Assembly (NCBI RefSeq): GCF_004761865.1 | Contig: NZ_SJDM01000003.1 | Location: 197,081 to 261,080, forward strand | Direction of reading: 5' to 3' | DNA length: 64,000 nt | Source of the DNA: Crenalkalicoccus roseus | Lineage (GTDB): Bacteria > Pseudomonadota > Alphaproteobacteria > Acetobacterales > Acetobacteraceae | Shown: piece after piece, positions 1-9,106 of the stretch | How the letters are laid out: each line of letters begins with the position of its first letter | Position numbering within the stretch: the first letter of the stretch is position 1 | Made by a program: the position numbers and the translations under genes | Notes under the pieces: generated by a model | The model's input: only the letters and a program-made list of their open reading frames with translations | Told to the model about the DNA's origin: nothing | The model's database searches: none

Positions 1-12
1 TGGCCCCCTCGC

Positions 13-1353
13 TCACGCGCGGTTCGCGCGCTCGAAGTTGCGCAGCACCACGTTCCCCCGGCGGTTGGCGTTCTCCAGCGCCTGGGCGGCGTTCTGCTGG
101 CCCTGGAAGCACCGCTCCAGCTCCTCCTGGATGATGTTGCGGATCTCCACCATGCCGCCGAGGCGGAAGCCCATGGAGTTGGGCGTCGGCTCGGCGCGGG
201 AGAGCTGCAGGATCGCCGCGTCCGCGCCCGGGTTCTGCTCGTAGTAGCCCTCGGCCTTCGCCTGCTCGTAGGCGGCCTGCGTGATCGGCACGTAGCCCGT
301 CGCCTTGTGCCACCAGAGGTCCTGCTCCGGCTGGCTGATGAAGCGGAAGAACTCGGCCACGCCCCGGTACTCGGCCGGCGTGCGGTTGCGCGCGGTCAGC
401 GTCCACAGGCTGGCGCCGCCGATCACGCCGTTCTTCGGGCTCTGGATCACGTCGTCATGATAGGGCAGGGGGACGCTCGCCCACTTGAACCGCGCCTCCC
501 GCTCCACCCGCGAGCGCAGGGCGGAGGACATGAAGCTGATCGCCACCTCGCCGTTCGGGAACAGCGGGTCGGCGGCGTTGTCGCGCCCGCCATAGCGGAA
601 CAGCCCGTCCCGTTGCAGCCCGAGCAGGAACTCCGTGTGCTTGCGGAAGAAGTCGCCGGTCAGGCGCAGCTCGGCGTTCATGCCCTCGAAGCCGTTGGCC
701 TGGGTGGCGAAGGGCGCATCGTGGATCGCCGCCATCTGCTCGAACATCACCCAGGTCGGCCAGGAGGTGGTCATCGCCACCGGGGTGGCGTTCGCCGCCT
801 TCAGCTTCTCGGCGGCCTCGCGGATCTGCCGCCAGGTCTTCGGCAGATCGGTGGTGGAGAGCCCCGCCTTCTCGAAGGCGTCGAGGTTGATCCACATCAC
901 CGCCGAGGAGGAGTTGTGCGGCATGGAGACCAGCCGCCCCTGGGTGTCGCTGTAATAGCCGCGTACGCCCGGCAGGTAGCGCCGCGGGTCGAGCTCCACC
1001 CCTGCCTCGGACAGGAGCTGGTGCGCCGGGCGCACCGCGGGGCCGGCGGCCATCATGGTGGCGGTGCCGACCTCGAACACCTGCACGATGTGCGGCGGGT
1101 TGCCGGCGCGCCAGGCGGCGATGGCGCCGGTCATCACCTCCGTGTAGCTGCCCTTGAAGGTGGCGACGACGTTGACCGCGGACTGGCTCTCGTTGAAGCG
1201 GCGCACCTGCTCGGCCACCCGCTCGCCGAGCACGCCGGAAAGGCCGTACCAGAACTGGATCTCGGTGCGGCCCTGCGCCCGCGCCGGGACGAGCCCGGGC
1301 GCGGCGAGGCCGAGCGCGCCGGCGCCGGCCAGGAGGGTGCGACGCTGCATCAT
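13..1353 (-). CDS. ugpB: sn-glycerol-3-phosphate ABC transporter, periplasmic binding protein UgpB
   Basis: The 446-residue product matches UgpB along its whole length (the E. coli protein is about 438 residues). Family hallmarks include QVFEVGTATMMA, GYYSDT, IIGGASLW-type VIGGASLW, WHKATGYVPIT and the C-terminal RGN.LLR.FE. It binds glycerol-3-phosphate or glycerophosphodiesters in the periplasm and delivers them to a UgpAE-UgpC importer. The N-terminus MMQRRTLLAGAGALGLAA, followed by ARAQ, looks like a Tat or Sec signal. The start is set by a GGGAG ribosome site 9 bases upstream; the second Met is an equal alternative. The permease and ATPase genes are not in the window and would lie beyond the left edge, downstream on this strand. 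Confidence 0.93.
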   Translation of the reverse strand: MMQRRTLLAGAGALGLAAPGLVPARAQGRTEIQFWYGLSGVLGERVAEQVRRFNESQSAVNVVATFKGSYTEVMTGAIAAWRAGNPPHIVQVFEVGTATMMAAGPAVRPAHQLLSEAGVELDPRRYLPGVRGYYSDTQGRLVSMPHNSSSAVMWINLDAFEKAGLSTTDLPKTWRQIREAAEKLKAANATPVAMTTSWPTWVMFEQMAAIHDAPFATQANGFEGMNAELRLTGDFFRKHTEFLLGLQRDGLFRYGGRDNAADPLFPNGEVAISFMSSALRSRVEREARFKWASVPLPYHDDVIQSPKNGVIGGASLWTLTARNRTPAEYRGVAEFFRFISQPEQDLWWHKATGYVPITQAAYEQAKAEGYYEQNPGADAAILQLSRAEPTPNSMGFRLGGMVEIRNIIQEELERCFQGQQNAAQALENANRRGNVVLRNFERANRA

Positions 1354-1408
1354 GCCGTGGTCTCCCTGCACTCGTTGTGCGCCGCGGCAGTACCCGCCGC
1401 GCATTGCC

Positions 1409-1430
1409 GTTCTGTGACGATCTGGCGACA
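1409..1430 (-). promoter_or_regulatory. Candidate Pho box upstream of ugpB
   Basis: On the minus strand there are two 11-base units in direct repeat, TGTCGCCAGAT and CGTCACAGAAC, ending about 56 bases before the ugpB start. PhoB sites are built of 11-base units beginning with (C/T)TGTCA-like heptamers, and ugp genes belong to the Pho regulon in other bacteria. The match is partial (first unit GTCGC, second GTCAC), so this is a candidate only. Confidence 0.35.
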
Positions 1431-1517
1431 CATTGATGAAGCAGCGGCACGACGGCAAGCGCCGCCATGCGCCCCGCCGCCCACGGGCGTCTTCACGCCT
1501 GCGGGCGCGGCCGGGGA

Positions 1518-2684
1518 TCAGCCCGGCGGGACCAGCCGCGCGTAGGAGTCGGGGTCGGTCGCGCCCTCGGTGCCGAACAGCAGCACCCGGCTCTCCGCGT
1601 CGAGGCCGAGCGCCGCGCGGGCGAAGGGTTCCTGCGCGGCGAGCAGCAGGCCGGCCAGCCCCGCCACCGCGCTCTCCCCGGCCACCACCGGCGGGGCGCG
1701 GCGGGCGAGCAGGCGCATGCAGGCCACCGCCGCATCGTCGGGCACGGCCATGAAGGCGAAGGCGGCGCGTTCCAGCTCCTGCCAAGCGAGCAGGCTCGGC
1801 TCGCCGCAGGCGAGGCCGGCCATCAGCGTGTCGAGCGCGCCGGTCACGGCGGTGGGCTGGCCCGCCTCGGCGCTGGCCAGCAGGCAGGCGGCCTTCTCCG
1901 GCTCCACCACCACGAGCCGGGGCGCCGCCGCGCCGTAGCATGCCCGCATCTGCACCGAGACGGCCGCGGCGACGCCACCGACGCCGCCCTGGACGAAGAC
2001 GTGGGTGGGGGGCTTCTCCAGCGCCTCCGCCGCCTCCTCGGCCATCAGCCGGTAGCCCTGCATCACGTCGCGCGGCACCTCGGTATAGCCAGGGTAGGAG
2101 GTGTCGGAGACCACGAGCCACCCCTCAGCCTCCGCCGCCCGCTGCGCCGCGCGCACGGCGTCGTCATAGGTGCCGGGGACGACCCGGATCTCGGCGCCGT
2201 AGCGGGCGATGGCGTCGCGGCGGGCCTGGCTTACCCCCTCATGGACGAAGATGACGCAGCGGCAGCCGAAGCGCTCCGCCCCCCAGGCGACGCTGCGGCC
2301 GTGGTTGCCGTCCGTGGCGCAGGTGACGGTGATGGCGCGGGTGGCCTCGGCATGGGCGCCTGCGGCCAGCTCCTCCGGCGTCGCCGCCCTGGCCTGGTCG
2401 CGCCGGGCCAGCTCCGCCTGCAGCAGCCGCATCACCGCATAGGCGCCGCCGAGCGCCTTGAAGCTGCCGAGGCCGAACCGTGCGCCCTCGTCCTTCCAGT
2501 GCACGGCGCCGAGCCGGGCGCCGCGCGCCACCTCGGGCAGGGGGAGCAGCGGGGTAGGGGCATACCCTGGCCAGGCGGTGATCGCCTCCCTGGCGCGGCG
2601 GTAGCCGCCATCGGGCAGGATGACGGTGCCGGGGGTGCCGAAGCGGCGGTTGAGCAGGAGCTGGAAGGGGTGGCGGGGAATCAT
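1518..2684 (-). CDS. dpaL: Diaminopropionate ammonia-lyase, PLP fold type II
   Basis: A 388-residue fold-type-II PLP enzyme. The Schiff-base lysine is K76 in GLGSFKALGG, and DGNHG and a QGGVGG phosphate-binding loop follow. The early WPGY.PTPL and VHWKDE segments are typical of 2,3-diaminopropionate ammonia-lyase (about 400 residues), which turns either enantiomer of diaminopropionate into pyruvate and two ammonia. The start at MIPRHPFQ follows an AAGG motif; a longer in-frame start (2750) adds low-complexity sequence and is less likely. It is transcribed away from the denD-like gene across a 98-base gap and lies upstream of ugpB on the same strand. Threonine dehydratase is the main alternative but fits the N-terminus less well. 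Confidence 0.88.
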   Translation of the reverse strand: MIPRHPFQLLLNRRFGTPGTVILPDGGYRRAREAITAWPGYAPTPLLPLPEVARGARLGAVHWKDEGARFGLGSFKALGGAYAVMRLLQAELARRDQARAATPEELAAGAHAEATRAITVTCATDGNHGRSVAWGAERFGCRCVIFVHEGVSQARRDAIARYGAEIRVVPGTYDDAVRAAQRAAEAEGWLVVSDTSYPGYTEVPRDVMQGYRLMAEEAAEALEKPPTHVFVQGGVGGVAAAVSVQMRACYGAAAPRLVVVEPEKAACLLASAEAGQPTAVTGALDTLMAGLACGEPSLLAWQELERAAFAFMAVPDDAAVACMRLLARRAPPVVAGESAVAGLAGLLLAAQEPFARAALGLDAESRVLLFGTEGATDPDSYARLVPPG

Positions 2685-2782
2685 GGCAGGGGACCTTGGC
2701 CGCAGCGGGCGGCGGGGGCAATCCTTGCACGCCCCGCCCGCGCCCGGCACATCGGGGCGTGACGGACCCGGCGGAGGATGGC

Positions 2783-3772
2783 ATGCGGATCACGATCCTG
2801 GGCGGCGGCGGCTTCCTCGGCCGCAAGCTGGCGCAGCGCCTGGCGCGGGACGGGGCGCTCGGGGGGGATCCGGTCGAGGCGCTGACCCTGTTCGACCTGG
2901 CACCGCCGGCGACGCCGGAGGGGGCGGCCTTTCCAGTGCGCTGCCTGTCGGGCGATGTCGCGGATCCGGCGGCGCTCGCCGCCGCGATTCCCGTCGGCAC
3001 CACCCATGTGTTCCACCTCGCCGCCGTGGTCAGCGCCCAGGCGGAGGCGGATCTCGACCTTGGGCTGAGGGTGAACCTGCACGGCACGCTGGCGGTGATG
3101 CAGGCCTGCCGGGCGCTGGAGCGGCCGCCGCGGGTGGTGTTCACCTCCTCGGTCGCCAGCTTCAGCGGCGGGCAGGAGGCGGTGCTGCCGGATGACGCCC
3201 GCCAGCTTCCCGCCAACAGCTACGGCGCGCAGAAGGCGATGGGCGAGCTGCTGCTGCAGGACGCCTCCCGGCGGGGGATCCTGGACGTGGTGAGCATCCG
3301 CCTGCCGACCGTGGTGATCCGCCCCGGCCGCCCCAACAGGGCGGCCTCCAGCTTCGTCTCGGCGATCCTGCGCGAGCCGCTGCTCGGCCTGCCTACCGAA
3401 CTCCCGGTGGGGGAGGATTTCGCGCTCTGGATCTGCTCGCCCCGGCGGGCGGTGGAGTGGTTCCTGCACGCCGCGACGATGGACACCGCCGCGCTCGGCC
3501 TTGACCGCGGCATCAACCCGCCCGGTCGCAGCGCCACGGTGGCGCTGATGCTGAACGCGCTGGAGGCGGTGGCCGGGCCCGCCGCGCGCGCCCTGGTGCG
3601 ACCGGCGCCCGATCCGGCGGTGGCCGCCATCGTCAGCGGCTGGCCGGCGGCCTTCACCGCCGAACGGGCCCGCCGCCTGCTCGGTTTTTCCGAGCAGGAG
3701 TCGCTCGAGGAACTCATCGAGGCCTTCATCGCCGAGGACCTCGAGGAGACGCGGCGGGAAAGGGGGCTCTGA
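2783..3772 (+). CDS. denD: D-erythronate dehydrogenase-like SDR epimerase
   Basis: A 329-residue extended SDR protein. The Rossmann loop GGGGFLG is at residues 7-13, the active-site Tyr147/Lys151 pair sits in SYGAQKAMGE, and FTSSVA is at about 120. The segment IRLPTVVIRPGRPN and the overall length agree with DenD, which oxidises D-erythronate at C2 with NAD+ in four-carbon acid sugar breakdown. GGAGGA lies 5 bases before the ATG. DenD genes usually sit with a 3-dehydro-tetronate kinase (OtnK/DtnK), aldolase and isomerase, but none is present here, so the physiological substrate is uncertain. Confidence 0.8.
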   Translation: MRITILGGGGFLGRKLAQRLARDGALGGDPVEALTLFDLAPPATPEGAAFPVRCLSGDVADPAALAAAIPVGTTHVFHLAAVVSAQAEADLDLGLRVNLHGTLAVMQACRALERPPRVVFTSSVASFSGGQEAVLPDDARQLPANSYGAQKAMGELLLQDASRRGILDVVSIRLPTVVIRPGRPNRAASSFVSAILREPLLGLPTELPVGEDFALWICSPRRAVEWFLHAATMDTAALGLDRGINPPGRSATVALMLNALEAVAGPAARALVRPAPDPAVAAIVSGWPAAFTAERARRLLGFSEQESLEELIEAFIAEDLEETRRERGL

Positions 3773-3779
3773 CGCGCTT

Positions 3780-3797
3780 CTGGAGCCGTGGCTCCGG
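3780..3797 (+). terminator. Hairpin after denD
   Basis: CTGGAGC-CGTG-GCTCCGG can fold into a short stem 7 bases after the denD stop. There is no T-run behind it. It begins with the same CTGGAGCC as the dispersed repeats elsewhere in the window and might be a truncated relic of one. Confidence 0.35.
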
Positions 3798-3922
3798 AGG
3801 TGGCCTTGAGCACTCTTTGTTCATGATACGGACAAGACCGTCCGGCCGCTCACGCGCCGCCGTCGCCGGCAGAGGGGGGCGGAATCGGACCGCCATCGCT
3901 TCATCCCCAAAGGCGTTTATCG

Positions 3923-3950
3923 CATAAGATATATTATGGAAAATATCCAT
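3923..3950. promoter_or_regulatory. AT-rich overlapping dyads, possible orphan operator
   Basis: CATAAGATATATTATG (3923-3938) matches its reverse complement at 14 of 16 positions. It overlaps ATGGA-AAATA-TCCAT (3936-3950), a second inverted repeat. Such AT-rich dyads are typical of transcription-factor operators, but both flanking genes run toward this site, so there is no obvious target gene. Confidence 0.35.
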
Positions 3951-4099
3951 TGTTGGGAAAGCTGTGGAAAGCTTGGCGCCGCCCGGGTCCAATGGCGTCG
4001 AACACCTGTTCCCGCTTCGTGCCCGGAGGCCGCCGGGGGCGCATTCCCCGGCTCGTCGCGCACCAGTGACGCGGATATCTCCGCGAAGCCGCGGGCACC

Positions 4100-5257
4100 T
4101 CACCCGGGCAGCAGCAGCAGCGCCGCCGCCTGCGCGGCGATCCCTTCGCCGCGGCCGGTGAAGCCGAGCGTCTCCGTGGTGGTGGCCTTCACCCCGATCC
4201 GCCCGGCCTCCACCCCGAGAAGCTCGGCCAGCCGCGCCTGCATCGCCTCCCGGTACGGGCCGATGCGCGGCCGCTCGCAGAGCAGCGTGACATCGGCGTT
4301 GAGCAGCCTGCCGCCGCGCGCGGCGATGCGGCCGGCGGCGTGGCGCAGGAACAGGGCGCTGTCGGCGTCCTTCCAGCGCGCCTCGCTGGGCGGGAAGTGC
4401 CGGCCGATATCCCCCTCGGCGAGCGCCCCGTAGATGGCGTCGCACAGGGCGTGGATGCCGACATCCGCGTCCGAATGCCCCTCCAGCCCGAATTCGCAGG
4501 GAATGGTCACGCCGCAGAGCACCAGCGGCCTTCCCGGCATGGTGCGGTGGACGTCGAAGCCGGTGCCCACGCGGGGCAGCATGTGCGCCATCAGCAGGGC
4601 CTCCACCCGATCCAGATCCTCCGGGAAGGTGAGCTTGACGTTGGTCTCCGAGCCCTCGACCAGGATCACGGCCTGCCCGGCGGCCTCCAGGAGCTGCGCG
4701 TCGTCCGTGGCCTCCCCGGCCGCGGCGCGGTGCGCGGCAAGCAGCGCGGGGAAGCGGAAGGCCTGCGGGGTCTGGGCGCGGAACAGTCCGTCGCGGGACA
4801 GGGTGGCGGTCACCCGCCCCGCCTCGCCGCGCTTGAGCGTGTCGGCCACCGGCTGGGCAGGAATCGCTCCCTCCGCCCGGTCCAGCGCGGCGAGCAGGCG
4901 GCCCACCGTGCCGGCGGGCACCACGGGGCGGGCGGCATCGTGCACCAGCACCACCTCCGGGGCGCGCGCATGCCGGGCAAGTGCCTCCAGCCCCGCGCGC
5001 ACACTCGCTTGGCGGGTGGCGCCGCCCACCACCGGCGGCAGAGCCGGAAGCCCCGCCAGCAGGGACGCGACCCGCGCCTCCTCGCCCGCGGCGCAGACCG
5101 GCAGGACGGCTTCCACCAGCCCTTCGGCCAGCAGCGCCTCGGCGGCATGGCGCAGCACCGGTCGGCCGAGCAGCGGCAGGTACTGTTTCGGCACCTCCGA
5201 TCCGAACCGGCTGCCCCTGCCCGCGGCAGTCAGCAGCGCGACGACGTGAAGCGGCAT
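4100..5257 (-). CDS. ispDF: Bifunctional IspD/IspF isoprenoid enzyme
   Basis: A 385-residue fusion. The N-terminal half (about 1-225) is IspD, which makes CDP-methylerythritol: it shows [19 protein letters not shown] and VHDAARP. The C-terminal half (about 228-385) is IspF, the 2-C-methyl-D-erythritol 2,4-cyclodiphosphate synthase, with the zinc motif GTGFDVH, GHSDADV and KATTTE.LGF.GR. The fused form is usual in alphaproteobacteria and performs steps 3 and 5 of the MEP pathway in the cytoplasm. It is divergent from dusB across a 187-base gap, a pairing conserved in the class. Confidence 0.96.
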   Translation of the reverse strand: MPLHVVALLTAAGRGSRFGSEVPKQYLPLLGRPVLRHAAEALLAEGLVEAVLPVCAAGEEARVASLLAGLPALPPVVGGATRQASVRAGLEALARHARAPEVVLVHDAARPVVPAGTVGRLLAALDRAEGAIPAQPVADTLKRGEAGRVTATLSRDGLFRAQTPQAFRFPALLAAHRAAAGEATDDAQLLEAAGQAVILVEGSETNVKLTFPEDLDRVEALLMAHMLPRVGTGFDVHRTMPGRPLVLCGVTIPCEFGLEGHSDADVGIHALCDAIYGALAEGDIGRHFPPSEARWKDADSALFLRHAAGRIAARGGRLLNADVTLLCERPRIGPYREAMQARLAELLGVEAGRIGVKATTTETLGFTGRGEGIAAQAAALLLLPG

Positions 5258-5406
5258 GGTCGCGACCCTGGCATCCGTTCCTTGGGGCAGGATCGGGCCC
5301 TCCCCCTACCCGGCCCTGGCCGGGGTGGCGCCGGTCTAGGGCAAATCCCAGGCCTCCGGAACGGCCATGATCTCGGGGATGGGGTGCGATATTTCTGTGC
5401 AGAGCA

Positions 5407-5435
5407 TTGTCGGTGTGGTCAGGTCCGCCTAATGT
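5407..5435 (+). promoter_or_regulatory. Candidate promoter of the dusB-ntr operon
   Basis: TTGTCG (5407-5412) and TAATGT (5430-5435) are separated by exactly 17 bases. This would start transcription near 5442, only 2-3 bases before the dusB ATG, and no purine-rich ribosome site is seen there. The dusB mRNA may therefore be leaderless or nearly so. Confidence 0.45.
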
Positions 5436-5444
5436 GCCCAAATC

Positions 5445-6536
5445 ATGAGCACTAACCCAGGCCCCGTTCAGGCCGCGCCCCGGAGCTTGCCTCCCCTGAT
5501 GGTCGGCGCGGTGCGGATCGAGACGCCCGTCTATCTGGCTCCGATGTCGGGCGTGAGCGACCTGCCGTTCCGCCGCCTCGCCCGCCAGCAGGGCGCCGGC
5601 ATGGTGGTCAGCGAGATGATCGCCTCCCAGGCCATGGTCCGGGAGAACCGCCAGACGCTCAAGATGGCGGAGGTGGACGGCTTCGGCGCCCCCTCCGCCG
5701 TGCAGCTTGCCGGCTGCGACCCCGCCGTCATGGCCGAGGCGGCGCGGCTGGTGGTGGATCGCGGCGCGGCGATCGTGGACATCAATTTCGGCTGTCCGGT
5801 CAAAAAGGTGGCGCTGGGCCAGCAGGCCGGCAGCGCGCTCATGCGGGACGAGGTGGCCGCGGCGCGGATCCTGGAGGCGACCGTCAGAGCCGTTCCGGTT
5901 CCGGTGACGCTGAAGATGCGCATGGGCTGGGACCACCAGAGCCTGAACGCACCGCGGCTCGCGCGCATCGCCGAGGAGGCGGGAATCCGCCTGGTGACGG
6001 TGCATGGCCGGACCCGCCAGCAATTCTACAGCGGAACCGCCGACTGGGATTTCGTGCGGAAGGTGAAGGAGGCGGTCTCCATCCCGGTGCTCGTGAACGG
6101 CGACATCGTCACCGTGCAGGACGCGGCGGAGGCGCTGCGCCGCTCCGGCGCCGATGGCGTGATGATCGGCCGCGGCTGCTACGGAAGACCTTGGTTTCCC
6201 AGGCTGGTGGCGGAGTTCCTGCGCAGCGGGGAAGAACCGGCGGAGCCGGGCCTGGCGGAGCAATTCGCCATCCTTCTCGCGCATTACCGGGACATGCTCC
6301 TGCACCATGGAAGCCAGACCGGCGTGCGCTTGGCGCGCAAGCACATTTCCTGGTATTCCAAGGGCCTGCCGGGATCCGCTGAATTCCGATCCAAGGTGAA
6401 CCAGCTCGACGATCCCGAGGCGGTGGAGGCGCTGATCAGGGGCTTCTACCGGTCGCTCCTCGACAGGGGGATCGAAAGGGCTCCGGCCGGGCTCCGGGAC
6501 CCAGACGCCGAGGAGCGGGAGCGGATCGCGGCATGA
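5445..6536 (+). CDS. dusB: tRNA-dihydrouridine synthase DusB (NifR3)
   Basis: A 363-residue FMN-dependent TIM-barrel enzyme that reduces uridines in the tRNA D-loop. It shows the FMN-site segment [14 protein letters not shown], catalytic Cys117 in [28 protein letters not shown] and VNGDI. It carries about 18 residues before the usual family start, and Met19 is a possible alternative. Neither candidate has a good ribosome site. It overlaps ntrB by 4 bases (ATGA), the classical nifR3-ntrBC arrangement, so translational coupling to ntrB is likely. Confidence 0.95.
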   Translation: MSTNPGPVQAAPRSLPPLMVGAVRIETPVYLAPMSGVSDLPFRRLARQQGAGMVVSEMIASQAMVRENRQTLKMAEVDGFGAPSAVQLAGCDPAVMAEAARLVVDRGAAIVDINFGCPVKKVALGQQAGSALMRDEVAAARILEATVRAVPVPVTLKMRMGWDHQSLNAPRLARIAEEAGIRLVTVHGRTRQQFYSGTADWDFVRKVKEAVSIPVLVNGDIVTVQDAAEALRRSGADGVMIGRGCYGRPWFPRLVAEFLRSGEEPAEPGLAEQFAILLAHYRDMLLHHGSQTGVRLARKHISWYSKGLPGSAEFRSKVNQLDDPEAVEALIRGFYRSLLDRGIERAPAGLRDPDAEERERIAA

Positions 6537-7666
6537 GCGGCCTCGCGGCCAAGGTCCACGCCGGGAAGGCCCCCCCCTCCCCCCGCCCCTCGCCCGAGGC
6601 GATCCTCGGCGCGCTGCCCTTGCCCACCGTGGTGCTGGATGCGGAGGACCGCTTCCTGTACGCCAACCCTCCCGCGGAGCTGTTCTTCCAGCTCTCGGCC
6701 CAGTCCCTGGCGCTGCTTCGCCTCTCCGACCTTCTGCCGAGGGATTCCAGGCTGTTCGCCCTGATCGCTCAGGTGCGATCCCAGGAGACACCGGTCTCGG
6801 ACCATGATCTGGCGCTGGAAAGCCCGCGTCTCCACCGGCGAGGGGTTGCCGCCCACGGGGCGCCGCTGCCGGAGACGCCGGGCGGGGTCGTACTGACATT
6901 GCAGGACAGCTCCGCCGCGCAGATGCTTGACAGGCAACTGCACTTTCTCGGGGCCGCGCGCGGCGCCTCGGCCATGGCGGCGATCCTGGCGCATGAGGTG
7001 AAGAACCCCCTCTCCGGCATCCGGGGCGCGGCGCAGCTTCTGGAAGCCAACGCCCCCGCGGCGGATCGGGAGCTCTGTCAGCTCATCCAGGACGAGGCGG
7101 ACCGGATCCGCGGGCTGGTGGACCGGATGGACATGTTCTCGGACCGGCCCGTGGCGCTCTCCCCCGTGAACATCCATCAGGTCCTGGACCATGTGCGCCG
7201 CGTGGCGCAGACCGGCTTCGCCTCCCACCTCCGGATCGTCGAGGCCTACGACCCGTCCCTGCCTCCGGTCTGGGGCAACCGGGACGTGCTGATCCAGATC
7301 CTCCTGAACCTTGTCAAGAACGCCGCGGAAGCAGTTGATCCCACGGAAGGAGAGATCGTGCTCGCCACCGCCTTCCACCACGGGGTGCGGATCGCCGTTC
7401 CGGGCAGCCGGGAGCGGATCCAGTTGCCGCTGCAGGTGATGGTGCGGGACAACGGCCCGGGCATCCCGGAAGCCGTGCGTGCCAGCCTGTTCGAGCCCTT
7501 CGTCACCACCAAGCGGGGCGGCCAGGGTCTCGGCCTTGCCCTGGTGGCGAAGCTGGTGGCCGATCTCGGCGGGCTGGTGGAGTGCGACAGCCGCCCGGGC
7601 CGCACGACCTTCCGGCTCTCCCTGGCCATGCCGCCCGCCGAGGGCGCGGCGGAGCGGACGCCATGA
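6533..7666 (+). CDS. ntrB: Nitrogen sensor histidine kinase NtrB
   Basis: A 377-residue cytoplasmic kinase without membrane spans. An N-terminal PAS-like domain (about 22-130) contains [16 protein letters not shown]. The phospho-acceptor is His154 in [19 protein letters not shown], and the ATPase has [16 protein letters not shown] and GGQGLGLA. The family switches between NtrC kinase and phosphatase under PII control, according to nitrogen status. It overlaps dusB upstream and ntrC downstream by 4 bases each, indicating one operon. Confidence 0.95.
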   Translation: MSGLAAKVHAGKAPPSPRPSPEAILGALPLPTVVLDAEDRFLYANPPAELFFQLSAQSLALLRLSDLLPRDSRLFALIAQVRSQETPVSDHDLALESPRLHRRGVAAHGAPLPETPGGVVLTLQDSSAAQMLDRQLHFLGAARGASAMAAILAHEVKNPLSGIRGAAQLLEANAPAADRELCQLIQDEADRIRGLVDRMDMFSDRPVALSPVNIHQVLDHVRRVAQTGFASHLRIVEAYDPSLPPVWGNRDVLIQILLNLVKNAAEAVDPTEGEIVLATAFHHGVRIAVPGSRERIQLPLQVMVRDNGPGIPEAVRASLFEPFVTTKRGGQGLGLALVAKLVADLGGLVECDSRPGRTTFRLSLAMPPAEGAAERTP

Positions 7667-9105
7667 CCGGCGCCGGCCGCACCATCCTGGTCGCCGATGA
7701 CGACCGGGCCATCCGCACCGTCCTCACCCAGGCCCTCGGCCGCTCCGGCTATCACGTCCGCGCCACCTCCTCCGCGAGCACGCTCTGGCGGTGGGTCGAG
7801 GACGGGGAAGGCGACCTCGTCATCACCGACGTGGTCATGCCGGACGAGAACGGGCTCGATCTCGTGCCGCGCATCCGGCGCATCCGCCCCGAGCTGCGGG
7901 TGGTGGTGATGAGCGCGCAATCCACCTTCATGACGGCGGTCAAGGCGGCGCAGCGCGGGGCCTTCGAATACCTCCCCAAGCCCTTCGACCTGAAGGAGCT
8001 GCTGGCGGTGGTGGAGCGCGCCCTCGCCGCCCCGCAGGCCGAGGCGGCGGAGAAGGGCGAGGAGGAGGGCGAGAAGCTCCCCCTGGTCGGCCGCAGCCCG
8101 GCGATGCAGGACATCTACCGCACCGTCGCGCGCCTCACGACCACCGACCTCACGGTCATGATCACAGGCGAGTCGGGCACCGGCAAGGAGCTGGTCGCCA
8201 GGGCCCTGCATGATTACGGTCGCCGGCGCGGCGGCCCCTTCGTCGCCATCAACATGGCGGCCATCCCGCGGGAGCTGATCGAGAGCGAGCTGTTCGGCCA
8301 CGAGCGCGGCGCCTTCACCGGTGCCCTGACCCGGGGCGTGGGGCGGTTCGAGCAGGCCGCGGGGGGCACCCTGTTCCTGGACGAGATCGGCGATATGCCC
8401 CCCGAGGCCCAGACCAGGCTGCTGCGGGTGCTGCAGGAAGGCGAGTTCACCGCCGTGGGAGGGCGGCAGCCGATCAAGGCCAATGTCCGCATCATCGCCG
8501 CCACGCACCGCGACCTGCGTCAATCCATCCGGCAGGGCCTGTTCCGCGAGGACCTGTTCTACCGCCTGAACGTGGTGCCGATCCGCCTGCCCCCGCTGCG
8601 CGAGAGGACCGAGGACATCCCCCTGCTGGCGCGACATTTCCTGGACCGTGCCCGCGCCTCCGGCCTTCCCGCCAAGCAGCTCAGCCAGGAGGCGGTCGAG
8701 CGGCTGAAGCGCCATGGCTGGCCCGGCAACGCCCGGGAGCTCGAAAACCTGATGCGCCGCCTGGCCGCGCTGTGCCCGCAGGAGACGATCGGGGCCGACG
8801 CCATCGAGGCGGAGCTCGCCGAGGCGGCCCCTCTGGCCGGCTCCGGCGCGCCGGAGCCGGAGACGCTGGAGCAGGCGGTGGAGCGCCATCTCAGGGCCTT
8901 CGTCGCGGCGCATCGGGAGGGGCTGCCAGTGCGCGACCTGTACGACCGCGTGCTGGCCGAGGTGGAGAGGCCCTTGCTGCGCCTCGTGCTCTCCGCGACC
9001 CGCGGCAACCAGATCAAGGCGGCGGCGATGCTCGGTCTCAACCGCAACACCCTGCGCAAGAAGCTCCGCGAGCTGGATCTGCCCGTGGTGCGCGGAATCG
9101 GCTGA
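7663..9105 (+). CDS. ntrC: Nitrogen regulator NtrC, sigma54 activator
   Basis: A 480-residue response regulator. The receiver domain carries Asp56 ([10 protein letters not shown]). The AAA+ domain has Walker A GESGTGKE (169-176), the sigma54-contact loop GAFTGA intact (216-221) and [10 protein letters not shown] Fis-type helix-turn-helix lies at the C-terminus ([20 protein letters not shown]). It should activate nitrogen-scavenging genes with RpoN when phosphorylated by NtrB. The start is the ATGA overlap with the ntrB stop. The next gene, ntrY, begins one base after its stop. Confidence 0.96.
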   Translation: MTGAGRTILVADDDRAIRTVLTQALGRSGYHVRATSSASTLWRWVEDGEGDLVITDVVMPDENGLDLVPRIRRIRPELRVVVMSAQSTFMTAVKAAQRGAFEYLPKPFDLKELLAVVERALAAPQAEAAEKGEEEGEKLPLVGRSPAMQDIYRTVARLTTTDLTVMITGESGTGKELVARALHDYGRRRGGPFVAINMAAIPRELIESELFGHERGAFTGALTRGVGRFEQAAGGTLFLDEIGDMPPEAQTRLLRVLQEGEFTAVGGRQPIKANVRIIAATHRDLRQSIRQGLFREDLFYRLNVVPIRLPPLRERTEDIPLLARHFLDRARASGLPAKQLSQEAVERLKRHGWPGNARELENLMRRLAALCPQETIGADAIEAELAEAAPLAGSGAPEPETLEQAVERHLRAFVAAHREGLPVRDLYDRVLAEVERPLLRLVLSATRGNQIKAAAMLGLNRNTLRKKLRELDLPVVRGIG

Positions 9106-9106
9106 C

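Larger units (their letters stand above)
3773..4099. other. Gene-free stretch between convergent denD and ispDF
   Basis: A 327-base gap. Next to denD is a short hairpin (3780-3797). At 3911-3950 lies a strikingly AT-rich island with two overlapping dyads, in DNA that is otherwise about 70% GC. A 75-codon minus-strand frame starting at 3952 (MDIFHNISYAI...) overlaps the end of denD; it resembles no family and is not called as a gene. The rest shows nothing recognisable. Confidence 0.6.

Noticed and set aside
13..2121. Treating the 702-codon minus frame as one long protein
   Set aside because: Only the last 446 codons encode UgpB, with its own signal peptide and ribosome site. The upstream extension is shadow of dpaL and non-coding DNA.
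3726..3952. A 75-codon minus-strand frame MDIFHNISYAI...
   Set aside because: No ribosome site, overlaps the 3' end of denD, and its second half is Arg/Pro-rich shadow sequence. Kept only as a remark on the island.
3936..4433. A plus-strand frame starting in the AT-rich island (MENIHCWESCG...)
   Set aside because: It runs antisense through ispDF with shadow-like composition; only the AT-rich start is unusual.
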